Origin: Clostridium sp. AF37-5
GTDB taxonomy: Bacteria; Bacillota; Clostridia; Lachnospirales; Lachnospiraceae
Reading direction: 5' to 3'
Assembly (NCBI RefSeq): GCF_003477605.1
Contig: NZ_QUDR01000024.1
Coordinates: forward strand, 1 to 48,745
DNA: 48,745 nucleotides
Positions 24,357 through 33,381 of this stretch are shown here, piece after piece. Below the pieces are notes generated by a model. That model saw only the letters and a list, made by a program, of their open reading frames with translations, was not told where the DNA came from and did not search any database. The translations under genes were made by a program, and so were the position numbers. Each line of letters starts with the position of its first letter. Within the stretch, counting starts at the first letter, position 1.

Positions 24357-25262
24357 ATGAAAAAAAGTAAAAGGGGATTATGGATTCTTGGATTTTTGTG
24401 TGTGATGGTTTCGGGGATTGTGCTGTCAAACAGCAAAAGCCGGGCAAAAATAGTTATCTATCCGACTGTTGCAAGTGGGGAACAAGTTAAGGAAAGTAAT
24501 AATTGTGTGATTGACTATTCCAACACGGCAGACGGTTATGTGATGGTGAAATTTAAGAAGGCGCTGGGACCTACGCTGAAATGCGTCGTTACGACTGGGG
24601 GACAGGCGCTGAATGATGGTTACAAATATACACTTTCCGTGAATAAGTATCAGGTTATTCCATTGACGGAAGGAAATACTGCCTATACGATTTATCTGCT
24701 TTATGAAGTGGGTGGTCGTTATGCGATGGAGATGACATTGAAAGTAAATGTCGAAATGACCGACCAGTTTGGGCCGTATCTGCGTCCGAACCAGTTTGTA
24801 AATTACACGAAAAGCACGAAAGTTGTGAAGAAAGCAGCCTCGATTACAAAAAATTGTAAAAACGATTTGGCAAAGGTTAAAAAGGTATACAACTATGTCA
24901 TTAAAAATTATAAATATGACAAAAAACTTGCCAAGACGGTAAAGCCGGGTTATGTGCCAAATCTGAATAAGATTTATAAGAAGAAAAAAGGAATCTGTTT
25001 TGATTATGCGGCAGTAATGACTGCGATGCTGCGAAGTCAGGGAGTTCCAACAAAACTTGTTGTCGGCTATACCGGAAATGCCTATCATGCATGGATTAAC
25101 GTGTATTCCAAGAAAAAAGGACGCATTTCCAAAATGATTTACTTTAACGGTAAGAAATGGAAACTGATGGACCCGACATTTGCTTCGACCAGTAAATCGA
25201 GTAAGTCCATTATGAAATACATAGGAAATGGTAGAAATTACAAAGAAAAATTGAGTTACTAA
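24357..25262 (+). CDS. Exported transglutaminase-like protein
   Basis: 301 residues. A signal peptide (KKSKRG, then a hydrophobic stretch) is followed by a beta-rich region (about 30-150) and a transglutaminase/papain-like core. The catalytic triad is visible: Cys214 in KGICFDYAAV, His244 in NAYHAWINVY and Asp272 in KLMDPTFA. Such surface proteins may act as peptidases or crosslinkers on the cell wall. ATG 24357 follows AAAGGAG; the longer start is rejected. Only 15 bp separate it from the pilus-like operon, so the two may be co-transcribed. Confidence 0.88.
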   Translation: MKKSKRGLWILGFLCVMVSGIVLSNSKSRAKIVIYPTVASGEQVKESNNCVIDYSNTADGYVMVKFKKALGPTLKCVVTTGGQALNDGYKYTLSVNKYQVIPLTEGNTAYTIYLLYEVGGRYAMEMTLKVNVEMTDQFGPYLRPNQFVNYTKSTKVVKKAASITKNCKNDLAKVKKVYNYVIKNYKYDKKLAKTVKPGYVPNLNKIYKKKKGICFDYAAVMTAMLRSQGVPTKLVVGYTGNAYHAWINVYSKKKGRISKMIYFNGKKWKLMDPTFASTSKSSKSIMKYIGNGRNYKEKLSY

Positions 25263-25277
25263 TCAGGGGAGTGTGTC

Positions 25278-26324
25278 ATGAGTAAGCAAACAGTAAGTAA
25301 TGAGTATGTTTCTGCTTTTTGTCTGGAAATGTCGCTTTTACTGCATGCCGGCATTGGAATCGAAGATGGATTGTATCTTTTAATTGAGGACGAAAAGGAC
25401 AAAAAAAGCAAAAAAATGCTGGAGCAGTTAGCGGATTTGGTGACGGAAGGTAAACCGTTTTCCGAAGCAGTTCGGGAGGTTGGTACGTTTCCGAAGTACG
25501 TCGGCGATATGATTGAAACCGGTGAGGAGACAGGGCGGTTGGAGCAGTCCTTTCAGGCACTGGCAGATTATTACGACAGGCAGCAGCAGTTGATGTCGCA
25601 GATTCGCAGTGCCCTTCTGTATCCGTTTATATTGATGATTTTGATGTTAGTAATTTTAGTTGTGCTGCTTGTCAAGGTGCTGCCGATTTTCAATCAGGTC
25701 TATGAGCAGCTTGGCGGTACGATGGGCGGCACGGCGAAGCTTTTACTGCGGTTTGGCGACTGGCTCGGAAGTATCATGCCGGTGTTGTGCGGTATCATAT
25801 TTGTCATTGTTTTAGTGGCAGCAGTGATTGCCTGCAGCAAGAGGGCAAGAGGCTTTTTTGTGAAACTGTATAAAAAAGTTTTCGGCGGACACGGAATTGT
25901 GCGCCGGATGGGTGAAGCAAGATTTGCGTCAGCGATGGCGATGGGAATGATGAGTGGATTAAATACCGAAGATGCATTCCGTACAGCGATGCTTTTTCAG
26001 GACGTAAATCAAAAGACGAAGAAGCGTTATGAGAAATGCCTTGAGATGCTGGAAGTGGGCGAGCCAATGGCGAAGTCATTCCGAGAAAATGAAGTGTTGG
26101 AAGCGTCATTTTGCCGGATTTTAGATTTGGGTGCCAAAAGTGGTACATCTGATACGGCAATGGCAGAAATTTCACGGCGTATGGACGACAGAGTGCAGTT
26201 GGAAATTGCACGAAAAGTTGGAAAGATTGAGCCTACGATTGTCATTATTACTTCAATTCTTGTAGGAATTGTTTTGATAACCGTGATGTTACCGTTGATT
26301 CATATCATGTCTTCGATTGGATAG
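25278..26324 (+). CDS. PilC/GspF-like inner-membrane platform protein
   Basis: 348 residues with two T2SSF domains and three membrane segments (about 111-134, 166-187 and 316-340). In type IV pilus and type II secretion machines this protein is the polytopic base that couples the ATPase to pilin assembly. Motifs seen: LLHAGIGIEDGL, IETGEETGRLEQ, ALLYPFIL and a second copy in SGLNTEDA and GAKSGTSDTAM. ATG 25278 follows AGGGGAG. It is the first gene of a six-gene set ending in a PilT-like ATPase. Confidence 0.92.
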   Translation: MSKQTVSNEYVSAFCLEMSLLLHAGIGIEDGLYLLIEDEKDKKSKKMLEQLADLVTEGKPFSEAVREVGTFPKYVGDMIETGEETGRLEQSFQALADYYDRQQQLMSQIRSALLYPFILMILMLVILVVLLVKVLPIFNQVYEQLGGTMGGTAKLLLRFGDWLGSIMPVLCGIIFVIVLVAAVIACSKRARGFFVKLYKKVFGGHGIVRRMGEARFASAMAMGMMSGLNTEDAFRTAMLFQDVNQKTKKRYEKCLEMLEVGEPMAKSFRENEVLEASFCRILDLGAKSGTSDTAMAEISRRMDDRVQLEIARKVGKIEPTIVIITSILVGIVLITVMLPLIHIMSSIG

Positions 26325-26329
26325 GATGG

Positions 26330-26662
26330 ATGAAAATGATGAAGCAGAGAAGTTTTTTAATTATAAAAATTGTATTGCTGACAGCGGTGATTGGCGGACT
26401 GCTTTATGCGATGAACGCGGGGGCGGCAAGGCTGAATCAGGGGCAGGAGGCAGAGAGCATGAAACAACTCGAAAACTCCATTCGTAAGGCAACAATGACC
26501 TGCTATGCGACAGAAGGCGTATATCCGCCTACCCTTGAATATTTAAAGAAAAATTACGGAATCCAGATTGATGAAAGCCGTTTTACCGTCTTTTATGAAG
26601 TATTTGCCAAAAATTTGATGCCGGAAATTACAGTAATGGAAAATCAGGAGCGGGTCGATTAG
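26330..26662 (+). CDS. Pilin-like membrane protein
   Basis: About 110 residues. Short basic leader, a hydrophobic helix (about 9-31) and a small soluble domain that holds YPPTLEYLKKNYG, a motif common in the variable part of type IV pilin-like proteins. It lacks the Gly leader end and Glu5. Two further ATGs at 26336 and 26339 are possible starts, with GGATGG closer to the usual distance; I keep the first. Five bases after the PilC-like gene. A role as pseudopilin is inferred from length, helix and position. Confidence 0.78.
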   Translation: MKMMKQRSFLIIKIVLLTAVIGGLLYAMNAGAARLNQGQEAESMKQLENSIRKATMTCYATEGVYPPTLEYLKKNYGIQIDESRFTVFYEVFAKNLMPEITVMENQERVD

Positions 26663-26664
26663 CA

Positions 26665-27177
26665 ATGAAGAGAAGCAGTCAGAGACATAGTATTGAAAAT
26701 GTATTTGTTCTTGTATTGTTTGCTATCTTTGCCATGACAATTGTGGCAGTTCTAGCATTGGGAGCAAATCAATATAAAAGTTTGGTCGAGCGTGATAATA
26801 ATGCATACAACAAAAGAATTATCACGTCTTATGTGTCTGCCCAGATTCGTGGTTATGACAGAGCAGATGCCGTAAAAGTGGGCGGATTTGCTTCGCCGGA
26901 TGTGGATGATGAGGTAAATACGTTGCATCTTTTGGAAACAATCGATGGCATTCGGTATGATTTGAAAATTTATTATTACCAGGGTAAGGTGTATGAGTTG
27001 TTTGCTGCTGAGGAATCCGAGATGAAGCCGGAAGATGGTGTGGCGATTATGGATGCGAAAGATTTGCATTTTGAGAAAAAAGGCAGTCTCATACGAATTA
27101 CATCCAAAGATAGCGAAGGACGTGAGAATGAGACAACCGTTTCTCTGCGAAGTGAAGAAAGCGGGGTGGCATTGTGA
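26665..27177 (+). CDS. DUF4860-type pseudopilin
   Basis: 170 residues. N-terminal leader RSSQRHSIENVF followed by a hydrophobic helix (about 12-34); the Glu11 at the start of the helix corresponds to Glu5 of pilins. The rest is a soluble beta-rich domain (IDGIRYDLKIYYYQGKVYEL) as in DUF4860 proteins of Lachnospiraceae pilus clusters. Cleavage site Gly is absent. The gene overlaps the next by four bases. The ribosome site (AGGAG) is rather far (about 14 bases) from the ATG. Confidence 0.8.
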   Translation: MKRSSQRHSIENVFVLVLFAIFAMTIVAVLALGANQYKSLVERDNNAYNKRIITSYVSAQIRGYDRADAVKVGGFASPDVDDEVNTLHLLETIDGIRYDLKIYYYQGKVYELFAAEESEMKPEDGVAIMDAKDLHFEKKGSLIRITSKDSEGRENETTVSLRSEESGVAL

Positions 27178-27575
27178 ATTATGAAAGAAGCAAAGCTCCG
27201 TTAGCGCTGATGGAGCAGATTATTATGATTTTAGTGTTTGCGCTGGCGGCAGCCGTGTGTTTGCAGGCATTTGTCTATGCTAATGGATTATCTACGCGTG
27301 GTGAAAAGGAAAACATTGCGGCGGAACACGCACAGGAAGTAATTGAGATGTGTAAAACGTGCGCCGGCGACTGGCAGAAAGTAGTAGGGGAGATGCCCGG
27401 TCAGATTGAGGGAGATACTCTGGAAATTCCTTTTGAGCAGGACCATATGACGGTCCAAATGATAAAGACGGATGCAGATGAGTATTTGACAAATGCAAAA
27501 GTTACCGTTTTTGATGAAGATAAGGAAGAAATTTATCATGTTGCGGCGGCTTGGCAGAGAGGGGGCACATCATGA
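27174..27575 (+). CDS. Pseudopilin with pilin-like N-terminus
   Basis: 133 residues. APLALMEQIIMILVFALAA resembles a pilin N-terminus, with Glu14 in the Glu5 position and a long hydrophobic helix to about 32. The soluble domain has two cysteines (EMCKTCAGDW), which may form a disulfide, and a beta-rich end. Starts at a GTG that overlaps the previous stop (GTGA) and ends by an ATGA overlap with the next gene, so expression is coupled. Role as minor pilin inferred. Confidence 0.8.
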   Translation: MNYERSKAPLALMEQIIMILVFALAAAVCLQAFVYANGLSTRGEKENIAAEHAQEVIEMCKTCAGDWQKVVGEMPGQIEGDTLEIPFEQDHMTVQMIKTDADEYLTNAKVTVFDEDKEEIYHVAAAWQRGGTS

Positions 27576-27985
27576 AAAAACGAAAGCTCTCATTCACAAG
27601 CGTTGGCGGCAGTTCGATTCTGACGATTTTTGCCGTGTTATGTTTTTTGGTATTTGCGCTTTTGTCACTGTCGACGGCAAAAGCAAACTATAACCTGGCA
27701 GAAAAATCCGTAAAAGCGGTGAGTAATTACTATGCAGCAGATACGAAAGCAGAAGAGATATATTCACAGATTCGGGCAGGTAATATGCCGGATGGTGTGA
27801 AACAGAAAGGAAATACTTATTCTTACACTTGTGCGATTGATGATAAGCAGAAACTGCTTGTTGAAATCAAAAAACAAAAAGAAAAATTTCATGTAGTAAA
27901 GTGGGAGAAGCAGTATACCGGTGAGTGGAAACCGGACGATACCATCGATGTTTGGGATGGAATGGAACAAATGCTTCCAGACTAA
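27572..27985 (+). CDS. Pseudopilin lacking Glu5
   Basis: 137 residues. Leader KKRKLSFTSVGG ends in Gly-Gly, then SSILTIFAVLCFLVFALL forms the helix. It has a possible prepilin-peptidase site but no Glu5, as in GspK-type tip pseudopilins. The remaining domain is small, with YYAADTKAEEIYSQI after the helix, as seen in pilin-like minor proteins. ATG 27572 overlaps the previous stop. The tip role is inferred. Confidence 0.78.
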   Translation: MKKRKLSFTSVGGSSILTIFAVLCFLVFALLSLSTAKANYNLAEKSVKAVSNYYAADTKAEEIYSQIRAGNMPDGVKQKGNTYSYTCAIDDKQKLLVEIKKQKEKFHVVKWEKQYTGEWKPDDTIDVWDGMEQMLPD

Positions 27986-28002
27986 AGAAAGAGAGAAAAG
28001 AT

Positions 28003-29070
28003 ATGGAACGTTTAGTGGAAATATTAAGAAAAGCGGTCTCTGACGGAGCATCGGATATTTTTATTGTTGCCGGTGGTGCATTGAGTTATAAGGTGGATGG
28101 CGAAATTCGTCCAATGGAAGCTTCGGCGGAGCGTCTGATGCCGGATGACACAAAGGTGCTTTTAGATGAAATCTATGAGTGCGCCAGCCGGGAGAAAACA
28201 CATTTTTTAGAAGAGGGAGATGATGATTTTTCCTTTGCCATTGAGGACTTGGCGAGATTTCGTGTCAATTCATATTTCCAACGTGGCTCACAGGCGGCGG
28301 TTATCCGTGTTGTTTCGTTCCGGATTCCGGATTACAAGGACCTGGGAATTCCGGAAGAGGTAATTGCTCTGTCGAAACTACAGCACGGCATGATTATTAT
28401 TTCAGGAACGGCTGGAAGCGGGAAATCGACGACACAAGCATGTATTATCGATGCGATTAACAAAGAGCGGGAAGCACATATTATTACGCTGGAAGACCCG
28501 ATTGAGTATTTGCACCGAAACCAGAAATCGTTAATCAGCCAGCGTGAAATTGCAATTGATACCGAGAATTATCTAACCGGACTTCGTGCATGTCTGCGTC
28601 AGGCGCCGGATGTCATTCTGTTAGGGGAAATGCGCGATGCGGAAACGATTCGCACGGCGATGACAGCAGCGGAAACCGGACATCTTGTTATTGCAACACT
28701 GCACACCAAGGGAGCGGTAAATACGATTGATCGAATTGTGGACTCCTTCCCGGCAGATCAGCAGGATCAGATTAAAATCCAGTTATCACTTGTGTTAGAC
28801 TGCATCGTTTCCCAGCAGCTACTGCAGAGAGAAGGCGGCGGCATGATTCCTGCGGTGGAAATTATGAAAATTGTGCCGGCGATTCAGAACATGATTCGAG
28901 ACAGCAAAAACTATCAGATTGATAATGTCATTCAGACGTCCGGAGAACTGGGGATGGTTTCGATGGATCAGTATATTTTGAAACTGTACCGGAAAGGCGA
29001 AATCAGCGAAGAAACCGCACTTTTATCCGCCATTAATCCGGAACAGTTAAAGAGAAAATTAAGCCGGTAA
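28003..29070 (+). CDS. PilT-like twitching ATPase
   Basis: 355 residues of the PilT family of secretion ATPases, which in pili drive retraction (or, as sole ATPase, both directions). Walker A GTAGSGKST at 135-143, the Asp box ITLEDPIEYLH, the Walker B region PDVILLGEMRD and the His box ATLHTKGA. An N-terminal PAS-like domain (about 1-100) precedes the core. Start chosen at ATG 28003; the longer frame begins inside the previous gene. It is the only ATPase in the cluster; no PilB/GspE, prepilin peptidase or PilM-type gene is in the window. It meets the convergent kinase gene with no gap. Confidence 0.93.
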   Translation: MERLVEILRKAVSDGASDIFIVAGGALSYKVDGEIRPMEASAERLMPDDTKVLLDEIYECASREKTHFLEEGDDDFSFAIEDLARFRVNSYFQRGSQAAVIRVVSFRIPDYKDLGIPEEVIALSKLQHGMIIISGTAGSGKSTTQACIIDAINKEREAHIITLEDPIEYLHRNQKSLISQREIAIDTENYLTGLRACLRQAPDVILLGEMRDAETIRTAMTAAETGHLVIATLHTKGAVNTIDRIVDSFPADQQDQIKIQLSLVLDCIVSQQLLQREGGGMIPAVEIMKIVPAIQNMIRDSKNYQIDNVIQTSGELGMVSMDQYILKLYRKGEISEETALLSAINPEQLKRKLSR

Positions 29071-30972
29071 TTATTTTACAGTATTTGGAAGGACGAAACG
29101 CACTACAAAGATTTCGTCCTTTGGCTCAAAGGAAATAACACCCTTTGCCTTGTCAACGATGAGGCGGGCAGACTGGGTACCGATACCCATACCGGAATGT
29201 TTTGTTGAGAAGAACCGATTCGCTTTTTGGATTGGTTCTTTTTTGCAGCTATTTTCAATCATTGCAACAATGTTGTTTTTCTGTGGCTGAATCTGGACGC
29301 GGATATACGCATTTTCCGGTGTCTGGCTTGCGGCCTCCCATGCATTTTCCAAAAGATTACCAAACAAAATCGAAAAGTCAGTGTCTGGAATCGACAGTGT
29401 TTGCGGAAGATTTGCCAGACATTCAAAAGCTACGTCGTTGTTTTTGCAGAGTGTTTGATAGTATTGTAAAATCGCATCCGCGAGCATATTACGGCATAAT
29501 ACGATACGTCCTTTCTGCTCCCTCTGCTCTGCGTATTGTGCCAAGTATTCCAGTGCTTTTTCGCGCTCATTATTTTGCAGATAGGTTGTGACAGTCTGCA
29601 TATGGTGACGGTGGTCGTGGCGCAGGCGAATTGATTCGTCAATGCGTTCCGTAAGTTCCTGATAGTGCGCCTTCTGAATTTCAATCTGTTTTGCCAGATA
29701 ATGAGTTTCTTCCTCCAACAAAAGTTTTGCGCGGTAGGTCTTCGATAAATCCTGCCACAATTCATAGCCGATAGAAATGACTAACAGAAAAGTGCCAATT
29801 TCCTGAAACCAGCCGCCGTAAATCGGTTCGTAGCCCGGATACATGCGGTCAGCAGTCAGGGAGGCGGCAAACAAAACCGTACCAATTAAGAGAATTGGTG
29901 ACGTGTGTAATTTTTTCTGATACGAATAATATGCCTGAAATAAAAGCAAAAGGGCGCAGCCCGCTTTGTATAAAAACAAAAATTCAGAATATATTTTGGC
30001 AAAGTGTGTGCTGCCGTGTAAAAACAGAGTGAATACAAGCGATAAAACAACACAGCTGCCAAAGATAAGCGTTTCGTGCCGAATTAATTTCTTGGGGAGA
30101 TTTAATATCGTTCCCTGCAGCAAAACCATGCATGGATACATGGCGGTTAAGCAGGCAATTTCCAGTGGATACCACGGAAAAACAGAATAACTGCCGTAAG
30201 AAAATAGAACCGGATACAAGGAGATAACAAAAAACAAACCACACAAAATAGTAAAAATCAGCGCATTTTTATGTTTTAGCCGGCAGAAAAAGAACAGTGA
30301 GCAGGCAGAAAAAAGAAAAATGGCTGCAAGCGTAATGCCAGAGATGAAAAGTCTTGTGGAAAGATATTTCTGGATGGCAGTAACTGTTCCAAAGGCCGGT
30401 GGATAGGTAATACCACTGTAAATATGCGAATAATTGGTGGCAATAATTGTGATATGAACGGTTCCGGAGGCGGTAAAAGAAATTTCTTTATTGCCAATTA
30501 AATCTTTATAATGCGTCTGGTCAGGATTTCCCTGCGAGCAGACCTTTTCCTCGTTTAGGTAGAGTGTGTAAGCGGAAAAAATTTCCGGCAGATACAAAGA
30601 ATATGTCCGTGCCGTGTCTGGTAGAGACAGTGTTAAGCGGTAGGTGGCAGTGCCATTCGATGCCTCGGAAGTACTGCCAAGACTGAAATTGCCAAATGAG
30701 CCAAGGGTTAAAAAAGTGCCTCCCGTTACTTTTTTTTCATTAAAATCGGAAGGCGTATATTGTTTGCCCGGGAAAAAATTCCACTGATGGGCAAGGAAAA
30801 TTACGGAATCCCCGGATAAGTCGGAATCGGAACAAAACATGACACCGCCTATTGGGTAAACCGGATTATTTTCATATTTATTGTTGTAATAGAATAGAAA
30901 ATGCGCAAGTAGCAGAAAGGAGGCAAAAGGAAGAAACAAAGCAAGAAATAGTTTGATAAAGCGAGGTTTCAT
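29071..30972 (-). CDS. 7TM sensor histidine kinase, GHKL type
   Basis: 633 residues. One N-terminal span, an extracytoplasmic domain (about 30-205) with a jelly-roll-like YRLTLSLP...YTLYLNEEKV pattern as in the 7TMR-DISM extracellular type 2 region, then seven membrane spans to about 400, a short coiled coil and a GHKL kinase. Histidine box LRHDHRHH at 450-457, N box GNLLENAWEAA at 538, G box GMGIGTQS from 594. It should phosphorylate the LytTR regulator of the same operon. ATG 30972 (GAAAGGAAAC upstream) starts one base after the previous stop. The sensed ligand may be a sugar or peptide; unknown. Confidence 0.9.
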   Translation of the reverse strand: MKPRFIKLFLALFLPFASFLLLAHFLFYYNNKYENNPVYPIGGVMFCSDSDLSGDSVIFLAHQWNFFPGKQYTPSDFNEKKVTGGTFLTLGSFGNFSLGSTSEASNGTATYRLTLSLPDTARTYSLYLPEIFSAYTLYLNEEKVCSQGNPDQTHYKDLIGNKEISFTASGTVHITIIATNYSHIYSGITYPPAFGTVTAIQKYLSTRLFISGITLAAIFLFSACSLFFFCRLKHKNALIFTILCGLFFVISLYPVLFSYGSYSVFPWYPLEIACLTAMYPCMVLLQGTILNLPKKLIRHETLIFGSCVVLSLVFTLFLHGSTHFAKIYSEFLFLYKAGCALLLLFQAYYSYQKKLHTSPILLIGTVLFAASLTADRMYPGYEPIYGGWFQEIGTFLLVISIGYELWQDLSKTYRAKLLLEEETHYLAKQIEIQKAHYQELTERIDESIRLRHDHRHHMQTVTTYLQNNEREKALEYLAQYAEQREQKGRIVLCRNMLADAILQYYQTLCKNNDVAFECLANLPQTLSIPDTDFSILFGNLLENAWEAASQTPENAYIRVQIQPQKNNIVAMIENSCKKEPIQKANRFFSTKHSGMGIGTQSARLIVDKAKGVISFEPKDEIFVVRFVLPNTVK

Positions 30973-30973
30973 C

Positions 30974-32482
30974 TTAATGTTTCCTTTCTTTTTTGTGGTA
31001 GACAAAGCAGCCGGTCGAAATCAGAACTAACATAATGGCACCTATAATTACAAGACGAGGCACGCGGTTTCTTTTGACCGGAAGATTTTGTTTGGCAGAG
31101 CCCGGGGGCTTGTAAACGCCGGTTTTGTCAATGGTGCGCGTTTTGTTCTCCTGCTTCCAGGTAAGCCGGCTGTTTGGAATATTCGTCAACACTTTACCTG
31201 CGGCACGAACTGCAAGAGTTACCTCTTTACTGGAACCGGGAACAATACTTACCATCAGTACTTCATTATCTTTAAGATTCAGTGATAAAAGATAATTCGT
31301 CGGAATTTCAAGCGTAATATTATCATAAGTAAACGGAACATAGTTTGGATTTGATTCCGCAATCAGACGAAGTCGTTTTCCGGATAGAGAAATACGGTTT
31401 GAGCCAACCTGTTCTATTGTCTTTTTCTCGCTGGCATGGGAAGTGGTGGCACTGTCTGCCGTATCTTTTTTCATTGATGTAGTTGTATTGGTATTTGAAC
31501 CGGATTTTTCTGTACTGCTTGTAATGCCGGTAATCATTCCCTCTGATTTCTGGGCAGAGGAAGAATTCTTCTTTTTTTTCGTGCGCGTTGTTTCTTTTTT
31601 GGGAATGGAAGAAACAGACGTTGTTGGAATTATAATTGCCGCTGTGGCAGTTGGTTTTGGCACGGCTGTGTGGTGTGTAGTCTGCCCGCTGTCCGGTGTC
31701 GATACCGGTGAAGTAATTTCAAACGGGTCTTCCGAGGAAAAATCGCCACCGTCACGGTCACCCTCAATTGGTTTCGAGCGAACGAGTTCACCTTTCTGCT
31801 CCAGACAAAGAATATTGGAGGTAAGATTTTCGTTGGTTAATTTTATATATAAATAGCCATCTTCCTCAAAAAAAGCAGATGATAACATGACGCCATCCGG
31901 TGTTGTATTGAAATTTTCCGAAGATGTAATTGTTGTCCATTCGGCTTTGTTTAGTTGAGATTGAGTAAGGGCGGTTTTGGATTTTACATAGGCCCCTTCT
32001 ATTGTGGAAAAATCCTTAAAATGATGCACAAAACTCAGCGTTGTGTGGTGGAACGATGTAAAGGTTGAAAAAATTTCAAACTTTTCCGGGTCAGAGATAC
32101 AGACCGGAATGGTATAGGTTTCCGAATAGTTCTCTGCCAGTTGGAACATTTCTTTGTTATATTGCAAAGTCATAGTCATTTCATAGATGCCTTCTTTTTG
32201 CACATCAACCGAGTGAATGTCATAAGATGGTATCAGTTCCGTGCTCTCGTTTTCATCTTCACAGACGGCGTAGAGAGGGCAATTACTGTAAGTCTGAATG
32301 GTTTCCTGAAAATGGTGAGAGCCAACCGGAAACATGAGGGGAGCAGATGCAAGATCCAGATCATAAATTTCTGTAATAACTAATTTGTCCTGTGTGGATG
32401 CCCACGCAAAAGAGACATTCCCCAAAAGTGAACTGAGAATGCCAAGAATTAGTAAATAAACAACCATTTTCAATCTGCGCAT
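30974..32482 (-). CDS. Membrane-anchored surface protein of a two-component operon
   Basis: 502 residues. Signal peptide (about 1-29), a folded N-terminal half, a low-complexity linker rich in Thr/Ser/Lys/Pro (about 250-355), a compact domain (about 370-470) and one C-terminal span with a basic tail (CFVYHKKERKH). No LPXTG sorting motif. The layout fits a protein fixed to the membrane with its domains across the cell wall. It is encoded between the response regulator and the kinase, so a role as co-sensor or ligand-binding partner is inferred. Not recognised as a known family. Confidence 0.82.
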   Translation of the reverse strand: MRRLKMVVYLLILGILSSLLGNVSFAWASTQDKLVITEIYDLDLASAPLMFPVGSHHFQETIQTYSNCPLYAVCEDENESTELIPSYDIHSVDVQKEGIYEMTMTLQYNKEMFQLAENYSETYTIPVCISDPEKFEIFSTFTSFHHTTLSFVHHFKDFSTIEGAYVKSKTALTQSQLNKAEWTTITSSENFNTTPDGVMLSSAFFEEDGYLYIKLTNENLTSNILCLEQKGELVRSKPIEGDRDGGDFSSEDPFEITSPVSTPDSGQTTHHTAVPKPTATAAIIIPTTSVSSIPKKETTRTKKKKNSSSAQKSEGMITGITSSTEKSGSNTNTTTSMKKDTADSATTSHASEKKTIEQVGSNRISLSGKRLRLIAESNPNYVPFTYDNITLEIPTNYLLSLNLKDNEVLMVSIVPGSSKEVTLAVRAAGKVLTNIPNSRLTWKQENKTRTIDKTGVYKPPGSAKQNLPVKRNRVPRLVIIGAIMLVLISTGCFVYHKKERKH

Positions 32483-32500
32483 AAAAAATATCCTTTCCCG

Positions 32501-33214
32501 CTACTGATTCAACGAAAAATCCAAAAAAGTCTTTTTTGCCTGCGATAGATTCCGCCGGCTAATTGGTACTTCCTCTCCATTATTGAGAACGAAGTGATCT
32601 TTTTCTAATTCACTCACATGCTGTAAATTCACGATAATGCCTTTGGAACAAAGGAAAAACCGGGAATCACTAAGGAGTGGAGCGACTGTTTTTTGAAAAT
32701 TAATGGCGGAAGACTGTTTTAGCACCTTTTTTTCTAAATGAACTTCTGTCTGGCGCATCACCGATGATAAATAGTACAAATCCGAATAAGGAATGTACAG
32801 CGGTGTCCGCTCTACCATAAGTGGAAGCTTCCTTGCTTCCCCACGAAATTTGCGTAAAAAGGGATTTAATGTATCTTCCAACTTGTCGTAAGTAAGTGGC
32901 TTAAGCAAATAACGAAAAGCCCCTACTTCGTATCCTTCGAGTGCATATTCGCGGCTGGACGTTAAAAAAATAATTGTGCAGTCGCAGCCTGCTTCTAATA
33001 ATTTGTGTGCCGCGTCCATACCGGTAATCTCATCCATGAAAATATCGAGAAAGACAAGGTCAAAGGAATGGTGAGAAAGCCCTGCCAAAAAAAGTTCACC
33101 CGACTGAAACGGGTAAATCGTAATACTGATTCCGCTTATATCGAAATAACGTATTAGCAATTCCTGTAGTAATTGGCGGTCGCTTTCTGAGTCATCTACA
33201 ATTGCGATATTCAT
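32501..33214 (-). CDS. LytTR-type response regulator
   Basis: 237 residues. Receiver domain (about 1-120) with acidic pair Asp7/Asp8, phospho-acceptor Asp57 (VFLDIFMD), Thr85 and Lys105 (LLKPL). C-terminal LytTR DNA-binding domain (about 135-235) with CSKGIIVNL and LNNGEEVPISRR. As an AgrA/VirR-like regulator it would bind direct repeats near promoters. AGGAGG precedes the ATG. First gene of the operon with the surface protein and the kinase; divergent from the C11 peptidase gene, which may be a target. Confidence 0.94.
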   Translation of the reverse strand: MNIAIVDDSESDRQLLQELLIRYFDISGISITIYPFQSGELFLAGLSHHSFDLVFLDIFMDEITGMDAAHKLLEAGCDCTIIFLTSSREYALEGYEVGAFRYLLKPLTYDKLEDTLNPFLRKFRGEARKLPLMVERTPLYIPYSDLYYLSSVMRQTEVHLEKKVLKQSSAINFQKTVAPLLSDSRFFLCSKGIIVNLQHVSELEKDHFVLNNGEEVPISRRNLSQAKKTFLDFSLNQ

Positions 33215-33253
33215 TGCTGCCTCCTATCATTTTGCGACATTTACCTATATAAA

Positions 33254-33282
33254 ATTTTAACAAATTCATAAGGAAGGGTCAA
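33254..33282 (-). promoter_or_regulatory. Promoter of the LytTR operon
   Basis: TTGACC (33277-33282), 17-bp spacer, TAAAAT (33254-33259), minus strand, 40 bp before the regulator ATG. Confidence 0.65.
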
Positions 33283-33321
33283 GCAATTTTTCACCCTTTG
33301 CCCACAATTCTGCAAGGTTTG

Positions 33322-33350
33322 TTGCAGGATTTAGAAAGAGCCGATACAAT
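33322..33350 (+). promoter_or_regulatory. Promoter of the C11 peptidase gene
   Basis: TTGCAG (33322-33327), 17-bp spacer, TACAAT (33345-33350). Just upstream, TCTGCAAGG and GTTGCAGG form a loose direct repeat that might be a LytTR site; this is speculative. Confidence 0.6.
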
Positions 33351-33381
33351 GAAGAAATGAGCAGAAAGGAGAAATTTTAAG

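Noticed and set aside
24426..25088. 220-codon minus-strand frame
   Set aside because: Antisense to the transglutaminase-like gene, which has signal peptide, catalytic residues and ribosome site.
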